Made by a program: the position numbers and the translations under genes. Below, piece by piece: positions 7,451 through 7,646 of a stretch of DNA of 7,646 bases. This DNA is from Erwinia sp. (lineage in GTDB: Bacteria; Pseudomonadota; Gammaproteobacteria; Enterobacterales; Enterobacteriaceae): NCBI GenBank assembly GCA_003512805.1, contig DOOK01000093.1, positions 6,192 to 13,837 of the forward strand. The letters run 5' to 3'. The number at the start of each line of letters is the position of its first letter. Position 1 is the stretch's first letter. A model generated the notes under the pieces. That model did no database searches, was not told the DNA's origin, and saw nothing but the letters and a program-made list of their open reading frames with translations.

Positions 7451-7646
7451 CTAGTTGCTTAGCAGGCCCTTCAACCAGCCGCCGATCAAAGGAATACCGG
7501 CAATAACGCTTTCGATCGCCCCTCCAGCCTGACTACCCAATGTTGAACCAACATCTTTGCCCTGATTGGGAAAAAGCGTGCCTGCACTCACCTTACCGAT
7601 AAGCGGCAGCTCCACATCTACATTAGCGACCAAGCCATACAGGCTG
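7451..7646 (-). CDS. Unrecognised glycine-rich protein, C-terminal part (5' end outside window)
   Basis: The minus-strand frame is open from the right window edge to a TAG at 7453-7451 and gives about 64 residues. A TTG at 7633 could be read as a start, but the frame continues upstream of it (SLYG before LVANVDVELP) and no ribosome site can be checked, so a longer protein is more likely. The visible part is rich in Gly, Leu, Ile and Val with few charges. It contains a repeated idea, LPLIGKVSAG and later IPLIGGWLKG, and ends GLLSN. This suggests a hydrophobic or amphipathic tail, perhaps of a secreted or surface protein. I do not recognise a family. The dedicated terminator just after it supports a real, expressed gene that converges on tsaD. 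Confidence 0.6.
   Translation of the reverse strand, partial: SLYGLVANVDVELPLIGKVSAGTLFPNQGKDVGSTLGSQAGGAIESVIAGIPLIGGWLKGLLSN

Overview
The window is a stretch of enterobacterial core chromosome centred on the macromolecular synthesis operon rpsU-dnaG-rpoD, read leftwards on the minus strand from about 6.2 kb to 1.9 kb. The proteins are very close to remembered Escherichia coli sequences: RpsU 71 aa, DnaG 582 aa and RpoD 614 aa, with conserved motifs at the same residue numbers. tsaD is divergent from rpsU and mug is convergent with rpoD, as in E. coli. The differences from E. coli suggest a member of the Enterobacterales outside Escherichia and Salmonella. Erwiniaceae (Erwinia or Pantoea type) is my best guess; this is inference and was not tested by any search.

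Layout from left to right: (1) 1-561, the C-terminal part of a LysR-type regulator, cut by the window edge; (2) 562-919, no intact gene, only short coding-like fragments in different frames; (3) 920-1432, mug, the G:U/G:T mismatch DNA glycosylase; (4) 1433-1851, about 420 nt without a convincing gene, containing short repeats and two related hairpins; (5) 1852-1886, a strong hairpin with A and T tracts that can stop transcription from both mug and rpoD; (6) 1902-3746, rpoD (sigma-70); (7) 3747-4008, a spacer with several hairpins and no clear terminator; (8) 4009-5757, dnaG (primase), with a heat-shock-type promoter inside its 3' part; (9) 5758-5862, the rpsU-dnaG spacer, with an attenuating terminator; (10) 5863-6078, rpsU; (11) 6079-6381, the divergent promoter region; (12) 6382-7404, tsaD; (13) 7405-7450, a terminator; (14) 7451-7646, the C-terminal end of an unrecognised glycine-rich protein on the minus strand.

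The operon joins initiation of translation (S21), replication (primase) and transcription (sigma-70). The visible control elements explain how one transcript could give very different amounts of the three proteins. A partial terminator after rpsU and a weak ribosome site limit dnaG. A structured spacer that may be a processing site, together with an internal sigma-32-type promoter, lets rpoD be made separately. tsaD supplies the t6A37 tRNA modification and reads away from the same control region.

I found no mobile element, CRISPR array, RNA gene or defence system. The parts not explained by known genes are the two gene-free stretches beside mug and the unknown gene downstream of tsaD.
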